Shown: positions 1 through 11,077 of the stretch, one piece after another
Layout: each line of letters begins with the position of its first letter
Position numbering within the stretch: position 1 is the first letter of the stretch
Assembly (NCBI RefSeq): GCF_050947335.1
Contig: NC_134997.1
Span: forward strand, 8,184,001-8,248,000
Direction of reading: 5' to 3'
Length of the DNA: 64,000 nucleotides
Source: Megachile rotundata
Taxonomy: Eukaryota; Arthropoda; Insecta; Hymenoptera; Megachilidae
Translations under genes and position numbers: made by a program
The notes under the pieces: model-generated
What the model saw: the letters and a program-made list of their open reading frames with translations, nothing else
Told to the model about the DNA's origin: nothing
Database searches by the model: none

Positions 1-380
1 CAATTCCCAATTCCCCAATTCCACAAATCCCCAAATTCCTAATTCCCCAGCTCTTAATCCTCCAATTCCTAATTCCCCAATTCCCAATTCCCCAATCCCA
101 CAAATCCCCAAATTACCAAACTCCCAAATTCCTAATTCCTCAACTCCTAATTTCCCAATTCCTAATCCCCCAATTTCTAATTCCCCAATTCCACAAATCC
201 CCAAATTACCAAACTCCCAAATTCCTAATTCCCCAATTCCTAATTCCGCAATTCCCCAAAACCCCAAATCTCAAAATTTCACACATCCCCAAATTGTCCA
301 ATCCATCAATGACCCCATCTCTTAATTCCTAAATTCCCAAATTATAAAATTCCTCAATTCTTCATCCCCCAATCCCAAAA
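1..380. repeat. Short-word minisatellite (CCAATTCCTAATTCCC type)
   Basis: Degenerate tandem repetition of words such as CCAATTCC, TAATTCCC and CCCAAATT fills the first 380 bases, with slippage between 8-bp and longer units. The same vocabulary returns as a much more regular array at 25.85-26.57 kb. No coding potential. The array probably continues to the left of the window. Confidence 0.85.
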
Positions 381-1660
381 TCCCCAGTACTCGACTTCCG
401 TAAAATTATCTGGTCCTCGAAAGCTTTCAACGAATGATCAGCGAATTCTACGAACATCAAGCTAGATTATAAAACTAGATCCCGGCACAAAGAGCCGAGG
501 CACAGGAACACCGAGTTAAATTTCGTTCCGCGAAGGTAAGCAGAGTTTACCGTACGATCTCGAGAAGGGATTAACGTCGGAAGTTCGTGGAAGTAATGGC
601 GGAAAAATTTCGTGAACGTATTCCACGAAAGGAGCACCCCGTTGAATTTGCGAGCGATTTCTCTGACGCGAATCAAGTCGATCGCGAAAGAGTCCCGTTC
701 CAATCGACAAACTAAACAGCCAAAGTTCGTCTGATTGTCGATCCAACCGGGGAATACTTATGCAGTTCGATCGATTTTAAAACGAACGCTCGACGAACTT
801 TCCGTCGAGTCAATGGACCCTTCGCCACTTGTTGAATGTTTATAAAGAGGAATCTAAGTCCAAAGAGAACGCCCCTTTTTCCTTGCGTCTCCAACTTACT
901 TATATCAGCCGAATTTATTCTACGAAATTCACCTCTTCGGATATATGGGCATACGCTCTCGAGTGCTGGTCATATATTCCAATGTCATGGTACCTCCATA
1001 AATTATGAATATCGTTCGAAACAAAAATGTTAATAAATTTTCTGTATGTTATTTGTATTGTTCATTCTTAGCATTATCTATATAATAGCAAGTATTATTA
1101 TACACTATTATTATCTTGATATACTGGTGAAGTTTTAGTTTGCGATAAGGTTAGAAAATATTTTTTCTAAAAATGTTTCTTTGCACTGTAATACAAATGT
1201 ATGTATTTTGTCAAAGAGGAAAATGAACAACAAATATTATAAATAATGAACTAACTAGAGTAGAATAACGTTGGTCAATTGCCAAAATTCACATCTTCAA
1301 ATATATGTATGTATGACTACATATACAGTCTATACGATGTATGAGACATAGCTAGCGGTCATATACCTAGCAGTCATATATCATATACGCAATCACATAT
1401 TAGATTGCTTTTGGACTACTTTATGAACAGAAGCCAATGATTACCATTTCAATGAATGTATGACATTGAATTACAATTAAATTACCTATGTATCATTCCA
1501 CATCAAATCCATCACTTTTTAACGTCGCCATTTTGTTTTAACTGAAATATGTTATAATCCACATGAAATTAGGGCGGGCTTAAGTCACCATTAGACTGGT
1601 TTTGAATTTGGTAAAAAACGACAGGTCTTCAAAGTTTGCAATTTTTACTCATTTTGACAA
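381..1660. other. No gene recognised; moderately GC-rich block then AT-rich DNA
   Basis: Bases about 410-980 are richer in GC and CpG than their surroundings and carry several short overlapping open frames on the minus strand, none with a recognisable protein, signal peptide or splice pattern. The block could be a regulatory region or an unrecognised exon of a gene to the left. From 1020 to 1660 the sequence is AT-rich and unstructured. Confidence 0.5.
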
Positions 1661-2230
1661 AAATAAGCTTCACTCATGAATTTTTATGTCGGGAACTGCT
1701 TGTTCGATTTACCTACATTTTTCTTTGTTTTATTCTTAAGGGATTGCACTATTTTATTATAATTTTTCTGACTTCGACAATCAGAGTGATAATATTGAGA
1801 AATTTAAATGAACTCTGCACTTTTACAATGAGGGCAGGTGATTTTTGGAAAAATAAGCTTCACTTATGAATTTTTATCTCGGAAACTTCTTGTTCGATTT
1901 ATCTACATTTTTTTTTATTTTATTCGTAAGGGATTGTACTATTTTATTATAATTTTTCTGACTTCAACAATCAGTTTTAAAATATCGAGAAATTTAAATG
2001 AACTCTTTACTTTTTCAATGAAATGGGGTGATTTTGGGAAAAATAAGTTTTACTTATGAATTTTTATTTCGAAAACTTCTTGTTCAATTTAACTAAATTT
2101 TTCTTTGTTTTGTTCATAAAAGATTGGTCTATTAAATAATAATTTTTCTGACTTCGACAATCAGTTTAATAACACCCAGAAATTTAAATGAACTCTACAC
2201 TTTTCCAATGAGCGTCATGATTTAAATTTT
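1661..2230. repeat. Tandem repeat, three units of exactly 190 bp
   Basis: The word AAATAAG followed by CTTCACTCATGAA or a close variant recurs at 1661, 1851 and 2041, so the period is 190 bp with almost no net indels. Units 1 and 2 are more alike than either is to unit 3. Short open frames running along the units are by-products of the repeat. Bases 2231-2280 are unique. Confidence 0.85.
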
Positions 2231-3302
2231 GAAAAAGTCATCAAATAATAACGGAATTAACAACGAAATCACCCAGCGAAAATGGCGAAACAGAGATACG
2301 CACCTTTATCCTTCATCTTCGATTTCGATTTTTGCATGCGAAAAAACGAAGCGAGTAATCTGAAAACGGGAAACTGGACGCTCCTAATCCGGATCACGCG
2401 TGTCCAGAATGAGATCGGGCTCTGGAATGGGATTCGAAACGACGGCCAGGACGAAATGAAGCCCGCGTCCACCATTTTTCCATTCGAATTTCGACGCAAG
2501 CTTTGCTGTTTCCCTCGTTCCTTTTTTCGACGTGAAAAACGAGCGCGAATTCGCGATTCGAGACACGAGTATGTAGGTGTATTTATTTTTCGAGGAAGCG
2601 TAAATACATTCGGCCATTTTCTTTTTTTGGGTTTTCCCTCGTTCGCCTGCTTAGATATTCGTGGTTTGATCAAACGTCGAAATATTTTTCTTTATTGGAT
2701 ACAGTAATTTTGTCGAGATTTAATCTTTTGAAAGATGACTTTTACTATTTTATTTGATATAATAATTTTGTAATAAATAATTCAAGATTTTTTTGTAATA
2801 AATAATTCAAGCAGTTTCAAGATTTTAAATTTAGATAGCATTTAGTAAAATAGGAGCAAAATTTTTGAAACAATTCATTGTTGAAAGAGTAACTGATTTT
2901 TAAATTAAAAAAATACTGTTTTATTAATTGTAAATGTATACCATTATAATAATATGTATAATACAAATATACATAATTATGATAATATTGTACCTTTAAA
3001 ATAGTGCACTATATTTTATATAAAAATAAAAAAGTAACAGACAATTATTATCAATATTATACTAAACAAAATTGACGTTTCACATAATATTTACTAAACA
3101 AAAATTATTTACATCCATCATGAAAATTTGCAAAAATTAAAAGCAATATGTAAATATTAAAATTTAATAAATGTGATAAATTATAATTTATAGACATATT
3201 ACACAAAAATTGAAAAATTACAAAAAAAATTACCTACTATAAAATTATCAAAATTACAAATATTGTTTTCATGAAAACAAAATGGCGCTTATTCCGTTAT
3301 AT
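2231..3302. other. No gene recognised; GC-richer island then AT-rich DNA
   Basis: Bases 2280-2700 form a GC-richer island that is open on both strands for about 140 codons (plus 2282-2707, minus 2673-2269). Neither translation resembles a known domain and both are rich in Arg and Lys, as expected from chance reading of such DNA. From 2700 to 3300 the DNA is very AT-rich and holds nothing I can support. Confidence 0.45.
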
Positions 3303-4325
3303 CTATACTTCACGTTTAGCATAATATTGCAAGAACAGCTGAAAATCTTTTATAGCGCATAAAAATCGTATTTTACGTTCTCTGAAATTCTTATAAAATC
3401 CCTGCGCGGGAATAATAATAGGAGCTACACATGAATGGTATTCGGAATGGCTCCAAAACAATGAAACTTGAATAGTATTGTTTGCTCCGGACACAACTGC
3501 AATCTGTATAAATATGTGTTTTGGATTCCCTTCCCTGCTACTTCCGTCGTTTCTTTTCATGTATCACCGTTCCAATGTAAACGTAACCTTTTACGCTCAC
3601 CCATAAAAAAAAGAGACACAATCACCGCGAGCAAGTCACGCACACCCTTATAACCTCTTATATTTACATAAAGAAAATACAGGGTGTTACGCGACGCACG
3701 ATTTTTCACCCACTTGCAGCCATCTGACAAAATGGAGTTTACAACAAAAGTTTCCTGGTGTACGATGTCGAAAGAAATTTCGAGAACGTTTTGTTTTCAT
3801 AAAGAAAACATTTCCGTATTTAATTAATTTGACAGATTTTTTAATTGTAACAATACTCGTAGTACTTTCTACATTATTTACGTTGAAAACTTTTTAGTAT
3901 TATTTCTAAAAATACTAATATTAATTGTATTATGTTAATTTACAAATTACTGTATTTACAAATACAGTCCGACATATTGAAATTCGTATTGTCATACGTA
4001 CTAAATAAACAGAATAAATTATCTGTCAAATCACAACAGGAATAATTACAACGGACAATAATAGAATATCGTGTGTTTCTCGAAACTACGCACAAATGTA
4101 CTTCGCGTTTACAATCCGATATGTTTTAGTTCTCACATTAATATGCCCTACTTCTCACGCAACTAGACGTCAAATGCAGAAGACGCTGCACATCGTCGTT
4201 ACGATAATTCTCGACACAAAAAAGTACGTAAACACTATAAAAAAGGTTCACTCACCTTTTAAAACAGCTGCGAGGAGTAGCACGACAAACAGCAGGCACA
4301 GTTTTCCGCAATTTCGACGTCCCAT
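3303..4325 (-). CDS. Candidate small secreted peptide, two exons, 87 residues
   Basis: Unrecognised. Exon 1 (4325-4256) encodes a textbook signal peptide: Met, a basic and Cys-containing start (MGRRNCGK), then a Leu/Val-rich core (LCLLFVVLLLAAVL). It ends at a consensus donor, AAAAG|GTGAGT, in phase 1. The best in-phase continuation is exon 2 (3496-3303), after the acceptor ATTGCAG, ending in TAG. The junction gives VLK-VVSGANNT, which would place signal cleavage near SGA. The mature part is about 55-60 residues with two cysteines, one NNT glycosylation sequon, and no known domain. The 1-kb region upstream is CpG-rich, as for a promoter. Exon 1 is fairly convincing; exon 2 is uncertain because the DNA is AT-rich and another acceptor could be used. 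Confidence 0.35.
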
Positions 4326-5946
4326 CGTGTCCTTAAAGAGGAGAACTCCACAGCGCACAGTCAATTACGGTCGCACGAAATGCCACTTGAGAGTCTATCC
4401 GCAGTGCACATTGTTCGATAATCGAAACTGTTCCGATCGCCGCGTATCAACACCGTACCGAAATCACGTCACTATCCCGTCACATTTCTTTCTCCACAAT
4501 CAAATTTTATGTTAACCGTTAAAAGTTATATAACCGAAACTACAGTATCGAGATTCTGACGCTAATGTCAAACTGTTCGATTATGGATCACGACACTTTT
4601 CCAACGGTTTTTGCACCGGCGAAACGTCGCGGTTCGCGTTTACACGAAATTCGAAACGGCGGAACGCGAGTTGGCGCCAAACCGTCATTCGCGTGTTACG
4701 AACGTTTTCTGTGCTTGATTTTCGTAACGGTATCGTTTACGATTATTACCGAAGGCAGAGACGATTTCGACCGATCGTCATCGCGCGCTTTTAACACCGT
4801 CGAATTTTTAACGACAGATTCGCGAGTTATATTTGTTTGAGTCGTTTGTCAACGGATTGTATGGATCGTAGTTGATAAAGGAATCAACGGAGTTCACTGT
4901 TCACACGCGGTGGGTGAGTAATATACCGTTTTTTAATCACTTTAGGTAAAATGTAAATGAAACTAAAGTCAAGGGCACTGTCGTACATCCGTACACACGA
5001 AGGTTTCGCGCGACACTGACTCCTCTACTTGCCGCGGTCGGCGCGCTCGCGATCCTAGATGGCGCATGCGTACTGGCACGTTTGATAAACCGAAAGACGC
5101 CGGCATTCGGCTTCGCGGCCCGTTTGCAACAAGTTGCTGCGCGTGGTTCTCCGTCTCTAGGAACGTGCAATCATTGAATGCAGTCGACACGTACGCGGAC
5201 GGCATAATAAAGTGCAATCGACTGCATGCTGCCTTCTTGTCGACGCACAGGTGTAATAAAATTAAAACTCCTGCCTGCCGCGAGTACCACTTTTGGTAAC
5301 GCTGTCAGAGTCCCTACTGCAAAACAAGTACACATGTGCCATAGATACGGGAACTTTTATTTCAAATACTTCTCAGAATTATTTTTGTATTGAAGTTACT
5401 ATTGAAGATTTCTTCAATTATTAAACAATTATTAATTACTAGTTTTTAGGTTTTTTTTAATTAGTGTTTAATTTTTTTTAATTATTAGTATTTTAAAGAT
5501 TTCTGAATTGGGTTAAAATTCAAGCACTTGAAAACAATCTTTAATATTTTGTATAAGAAGTATTTCAAGCGTAAAATCTGTAAAATAAATCATATCAGCA
5601 GCTGATGTCTAAATACATATTTCTTTAATGATTTTATCATTAATTATTTATTTTAATGATTTTACACAACATACATGGGAGTTAATTTCTCTTTCAAGGA
5701 GATTAAGGTGTATTAAATTTAAGGAGCTGCTAATGAGTATTGTAATAATTAGACCTCATTATAATTGATTGGATTTATTACACCGTACATACTAAAAAAT
5801 CTACTGATATTAAAAGATAAATTGTATACTTGACTTTGTTATCTGGATTTAACTGGACTCTCGGTGTTCGTGGTTAACGAACCATCGGAGCTATAATAAA
5901 CCCTCTGTACAGATCGAAATTAATTCAAAATTATTTATAAACGCTA
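4326..5946. other. Upstream region of the small secreted-peptide gene; CpG-rich then AT-rich
   Basis: Bases 4330-5300 are rich in CpG and contain open frames on both strands with no recognisable product, typical of a promoter and 5-prime untranslated region. The stretch CCTAGATGGCGCATGCG near 5054 resembles a CTCF-type site running into an NRF1-like core (GCGCATGCG). From 5330 to 5946 the sequence is AT-rich and featureless. Confidence 0.45.
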
Positions 5947-6404
5947 TTAAAATATTATACTCTCATGATTATGGATACGTACTTTAATGGGTGGTCGTTC
6001 CTTCCGGTAATTTGATAAACTCGCTGAAACGGATTTAGTACACCTTTTTCTTCTGTAAGAATATGAATTAATTACTGCACTGTAATTATGGAGCATTTTT
6101 AAAGAACAATTATCTCAGTCTTCAAAAGGTGTTATACTTACTGATAACCTCTGCTACTATTACTAACTTCAATCGTATCTTTGCTACTATAATTGATGGC
6201 AGCTAAGCAACGTTCCTCGTCCAGACAACGATCCTGACATTTACCAAACTTTCCTTTCCAGTACTCTTTGAACCTCTCCAACAACCCTCTACGTCTTGAA
6301 GGACATGTATCAGCCTCGCAGTATTCTTTATTCTTGTACAGGACAGCAACACTGAAGGGAAAATGTATTATTATGTATAATCGTTGGTGCCTAACACCCA
6401 CCAT
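5947..6404 (-). CDS. Candidate small cysteine-rich protein, two exons, 122 residues
   Basis: Unrecognised. Exon A (6404-6142) starts MVGVRHQR followed by a hydrophobic stretch (LYIIIHFPFSVAVLY) that could be a weak signal sequence, then a cysteine-bearing segment with the pattern C-x4-C, later KCQDRCLDEERC. It ends at a perfect donor, ATCA|GTAAGT, phase 2. Exon B (6052-5947) follows the acceptor TTCTTACAG and reads RKRCTKSVSAS to a TAA. An alternative is that exon A is internal, starting after the acceptor TTTTCCCTTCAG at 6355, with a missing upstream exon. The KCQDRCLDEERCLA segment faintly recalls the central helix of PAN/apple domains, but this is only a resemblance. Codon choice and the strong splice sites are the main evidence that it is real. 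Confidence 0.35.
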
Positions 6405-6935
6405 TTTGAGGTTTTCAAAATGGCGTCCTAAATGCTTTGTAAAATGAAAGTTCCATATCTAGCTGTGGTTCAGGAATCAAAGATACATTGCCATTTAACG
6501 TATAGGTGGTACGCTATTTTTAAGTTTGCATATTACAATGAAAATATAACAAATAATTTGTTAAGTAACATTATGTAAATTCGAGTAGAAGTTAACTGAC
6601 AAAATTAATATCACAAAATATTAAATTCACCCAGAACTATCTGAACCCTAAAGAATCTTTCAACACGAATATGCAAACCGAATACAAAGCTAACAATTCC
6701 GGGATGCAAAATGGCGCCGTTGTATAAACATTCAGACCGTTAAGATCGAATGCATAAAACCGAATCCAAAGTGTGATCACTTTTATCCTTATTCTGAAGT
6801 ACACCACCGACGAACAATCTAAAATAATTCAATTTCCTTCTCGCAACATTCTCGTGCGCCCCGAACCACTTCAGAGAGGCAGCAATGGCGGTCGCAGTTC
6901 CGCGGGACACTCTGCATACTAATGGGAACTAATTT

Positions 6936-9900
6936 TCATAAACCAGCATCGAGGGAGCGGAGGAAAACGTACGGAGGATTCTGTGGCTCGATGGGACCAC
7001 ATTCGTCCGAGTGTTTCCTGAGGAATCTGTAGCAGACGAGGCTCAAACCGACCAGCAACCACACCAGCAACGCGCTCACCACGGCAATCGATATTAATTC
7101 GGTCGTTCCTAGCGTGACCCCCGAGTCCTCGTCTAAATTCACCGAAGAAATCGACGACGTTAGAAAGCTATCGGATAAGAAGAAAAAAGAAGCTACTAAG
7201 GCGGAGACACCGCTTTCACCTTTGTAGATCGGTGACACGCCTTCTTCTGGTTCCACGGTCGATGGCGTGCCTATTTTGGGCATCATCTGATAGCTTCCGC
7301 TTTTTCTCCAGTTCGCGGGACCGGTTCCCACTCCTGACACGGGAAAACGATGGATCAACAGTACGAACTGGGAAAGCACCGATAAAATAAGGACAGAAAA
7401 AGCTACCGGACTCCTCCAGCGTGGAGATCACCCGCAGGACGCCGCCAAAACCTGGGTACCATTTGTCGTCGTCAAGGTGCCGTTGCACCTGCAAAAACGT
7501 TCAATGCTTGGAAATGGATATTTGTGAGGAAGGACTTATAGTGGTATTCGTTACAGTGGGATTTCGAATACGGTGATTTTTTGGGGGGTTGAATATGGAG
7601 TCTTGGGAGCTGGATAGAGGCTTGCTATTTTGGGACTTTGAGACTTTAGAATTTTTGTGTTTACTGTATAGCAATTTTATACAATTTAGAAATCCCAAAG
7701 TTTCAAAACTCATAGACTCAAAATTTACACAAAACTGTAAAATGCCAAAATTGCAAAATTCTAAAATTTCGAAGTCCACAAATTTTCAAATAGCACAATT
7801 ATAAAATCCAACACTCTAAAGTCCTGAACTTAAAAGATTCCAAAATTGTGAAACGTTAAAGTCACAAAGCCCCCAAATTCCAAGATCCCAAATTTGTTAA
7901 ATAATCGTAAAATTCTGAAATTCCAAAGTAACAAAATTCCGAAATTTAAAATCTTAGCAATTTGAAATGCCACTTTCGATCATAGCGACTCACAACGTAC
8001 GGATTGCTGCAGCCAACTGTAAAGTTCTTGATTGAAGGCTTCTACCCCCGTTTTCGATCCTGATTTCGAGACAATGCACTTCACGCTGGCTATGTAATAT
8101 TTAACCAACACAAAAGCCGATCGTTCGCTGTGCAAAGACATCAAGCTTTCGCTCTTGAATGGCAGCGCAATGCTGGATAAAATTTAATATGTTTCAACAT
8201 CGTTATTTTTGTTGATGAGAAGAAGTTTTGAAAAATACCTATTTGGTTCGACTTCGTCGTCTAGGAAGGGAAGGGGAATGACAATCGAATCTTCAGCTTT
8301 GAGAAAAAAATTTATTATTGGAATAACATTGTTACTATTTAACACTTTTTATTAAAATTTTATTAAATTTGATGACTCACCAGGACTTGAATTTTTATGC
8401 AATTTATGCTTCGAAGGGTGTCGCTTCTTCTTCGAGAATGTGAATCGTTGAAGTTCTCGTTTGCTATAATCAGAAGCTAGGGAAAGAATTAAAAGTAAAT
8501 TTCTTCTTTAGCTTAAGAAATTAATATGAACTCTATAAGATACTCTAACTCTAAGAGTAATTATGAAGTAATGTAGAGTATGATTATTGCATGTAATACT
8601 GTATATAATACGTAACAATACATATTAATAATACATAAATAATGTGTCATAGTACCCTGTACGAGTAATTATAAGAACTGTATAATTGTGCGATAAACCT
8701 CACCCTATTCCACTAAATTACGCAAAAACTGAATCAATTATACAAGCAATAGCATTGTTCGATCACAATTCCCTTCCTGAATTTCAATCAGATTAAAGTA
8801 GCGAAATAAATTTCCCCATATATATATGGCAAGAATCTATTACGGAAGAAGTTCATCTACATTCGTTATTGAAATCGAAGCTCCATGTTTCTACGGTCAA
8901 CGAACGGTTCCAATTTCTCGGAAAGCGCTGTTAAGGCAATCTCCATCGAACAATCGAAGGTTCGTTCGAATATTTTACAATGCTCTTACAGGCAGGATAA
9001 GTAATAATCCCCTGGCACGCAACGGACGTTCTCGGCGGCGTGATCACGATCGAGGGAATTTTCCCGTGTCTGATCTCCCTAGATGGCTTCAGCCAACCGG
9101 CACCGTTGCTCCTCAGGAAAAGCTTCAGCTGCTCGTGCAGCTCGAACAGCTTCCTCGCGTTCCGATACTTTATGTTGCCCGCGTAATAGGAGTGCTTGGT
9201 GTATGGCAGTATGTAAACTTGCAGGTAACCACCCATCGTGTCTGCGAGAGCTTTCAGCATCAGGTGCTTCGTTTTTCCTAGTGACAGCTTGCGTACGCTC
9301 TCCAGACAAATGTGAAAGTAATCCATCAGCAGCGCGATGTACCGATCGTTCTCGTAATTTAGAACTTTCACCTGTGGAACCATCGACTAGGGAAAATATG
9401 ATCAAAAAATTTTTTGCAATTTTTGATGAAGGGGATCGGTGAAAATTTATTCAGTATTGTCTTTTATTGGGGATATAGTGATCTAGGGATGTTGTGGTCT
9501 AGGAATTTCAAGATCTACGGATTTCTAGATCTAGGGATATAGTGATCTAGGGATGTCGGGATTTAGGGATGTTGAGATCTAGGGATATAGTGATTTAGGG
9601 ATGTTGAGATCTAGGGATATAGTGATTTAGGGATATTGAGATCTAGAAATATAGTGATCTAGGGATGTTGAGAACTTGGGATGTGGTGATATAGGGATGT
9701 TGAGATCTAGGGATATAGTGATTTAGAGATGTTGAGGTCTAGGGATATAATGATCTAGGGATGTCGGTATCTAGGGATATCGAGATCTAGGGATATAGAA
9801 ATCTAGAAACTTGGAAATAGAAAAATCTAGGGAACTAAGGACATAGAAGTAGAAAAATCTAGGGATCTAGGGATATAGAAATCTAGAAACCTGGAAATAG

Positions 9901-10533
9901 AAAGGTCTAGGGATCTAGAAACCTTGACATAAAAGGATCTAGGGAATTAAGGTCATAAGGAAGTAGGAATCTAGTAATCTAGAAAATTCTTAGACTCTCT
10001 TTCACATCTCCCTAAACTCTTGCTAATTATCCTTAAAATATTCCTAAACTCTCACTAAGCTTTCTACATTCTCCCTAGATCTCCCTAATCTCTCTCTCTC
10101 TAGGCCTTTTAAAGTTCTCCCTAGACTTCCTAGTACATTTAGAAACAGCCTAAGCAAGGCAAATTGTAAAAGAAATTAGAAATTGAAGTATAAAATCCCA
10201 GTTAAGAAATGATTACTGAAAGTTTACCTTCGGTAATAATTCTTGAAACATCCATCGACTGTTCAAAATAATAAAATCCTCTGTAGTCCAACACTGTTTA
10301 GCAGCATCACTTTTCTCAAATAATACCGTGCCAATATTCTGTTCACGTTTAAAATTGCTAGCAGCCATCACCCTGAGAGCAGCAATTAAATTATTGCAAA
10401 ATGTAACGAATGTTATTAAAAATTGTGTAATTTAAGGTTAAATAACGTCGATGATATTTTTGATAGGATACCTTTCTATCCTAACGAGAGTCACTGCAAA
10501 TACCGGAAGAAACCATAGGAAGCATGATTTCAT
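6936..10533 (-). CDS. Unrecognised type I membrane protein, eight exons, 449 residues
   Basis: Exons: 10533-10472, 10372-10228, 9371-8990, 8476-8381, 8296-8239, 8172-8001, 7488-7452, 7333-6936. All junctions are GT-AG, the phases match and the lengths sum to 1350 nt. The protein begins with a signal peptide (MKSCFLWFLPVFAVTLV). A largely helical-looking ectodomain of about 370 residues follows, with few cysteines; the large exon 3 contains ENDRYIALLMDYFHICLESV and GGYLQVYILPYTKHSYY. A basic stretch (KKKRHPSKHK) lies near residue 215. One membrane span lies at about 396-419 (ISIAVVSALLVWLLVGLSLV), with a 30-residue cytoplasmic tail starting RFLRKH. The layout suggests a membrane-anchored receptor, ligand or adhesion protein, but I know no family for it. 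The least certain part is the 37-nt exon 7; a longer exon with a different last intron is possible. Confidence 0.7.
7590..7960. repeat. Degenerate AAAATTCCAAA-type simple repeat in an intron
   Basis: Loose repetition of CAAAATT, CCAAAATT and AAATTCTAAAA words between exons 6 and 7 of the membrane-protein gene. It is too degenerate to define one unit. Short open frames through it are not genes. Confidence 0.65.
9440..9970. repeat. Minisatellite of CTAGGGATAT words in intron 2 of the membrane-protein gene
   Basis: Words such as ATCTAGGGATATAGTG and ATCTAGGGATGTTGAG alternate in units of about 17 bp that pair into units of about 34 bp, decaying after 9830 into CTAGAAACCTGGAAATAG variants. The array lies between exons 2 and 3, downstream of exon 2 on the coding strand, and has no reading frame of interest. 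Confidence 0.85.
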
Positions 10534-11077
10534 ACTCCAATCGGTAAATCCCGATCAGTTTTCCTTTCAGAATCCCGGAAAATTTATATTGATTCTTTGA
10601 GTGTTCCCTAATCATCTCGTTGCAACTCTCTATCGTTTGTTACGCGACTGATTTCGCATCTCATAAACCAATCGACAAAAAGATGAATATATCGACTTAT
10701 GATACAGTAGGTGTTCCAATAACAATAAGAATCGAATTATCGTATCATTTCTTTTTAACTCTTACAATGTTTACATCAAACTTTACATTGTAAAATATCT
10801 AACGGAACATTCTCCATACAAAACAGAACTTCTCGTTTTGTAACGCATTCAGAAAAAATTGAAGTTGTCTGTGTCATGAGAAAAACAATAACATCTTTAC
10901 AATAATAAAGTGTACTTATTTTACATAATTATTGTGCTACTTCCAGAACATGACAAGGGGTACAGCCGGAAACTTCTGGTGCTAACGATGCTTTTCTATC
11001 AATTGTCATCCGCATTATCCTCTCATATCGCCATAGTGAATTCATTTTCAAGTACCAAAGGTAGCTTCGGAATGGAA

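Noticed and set aside
2269..2707. Open frames of 134 and 141 codons on opposite strands
   Set aside because: Both translations are Arg/Lys-rich and match nothing; mirrored openness in a GC-richer island is common by chance.
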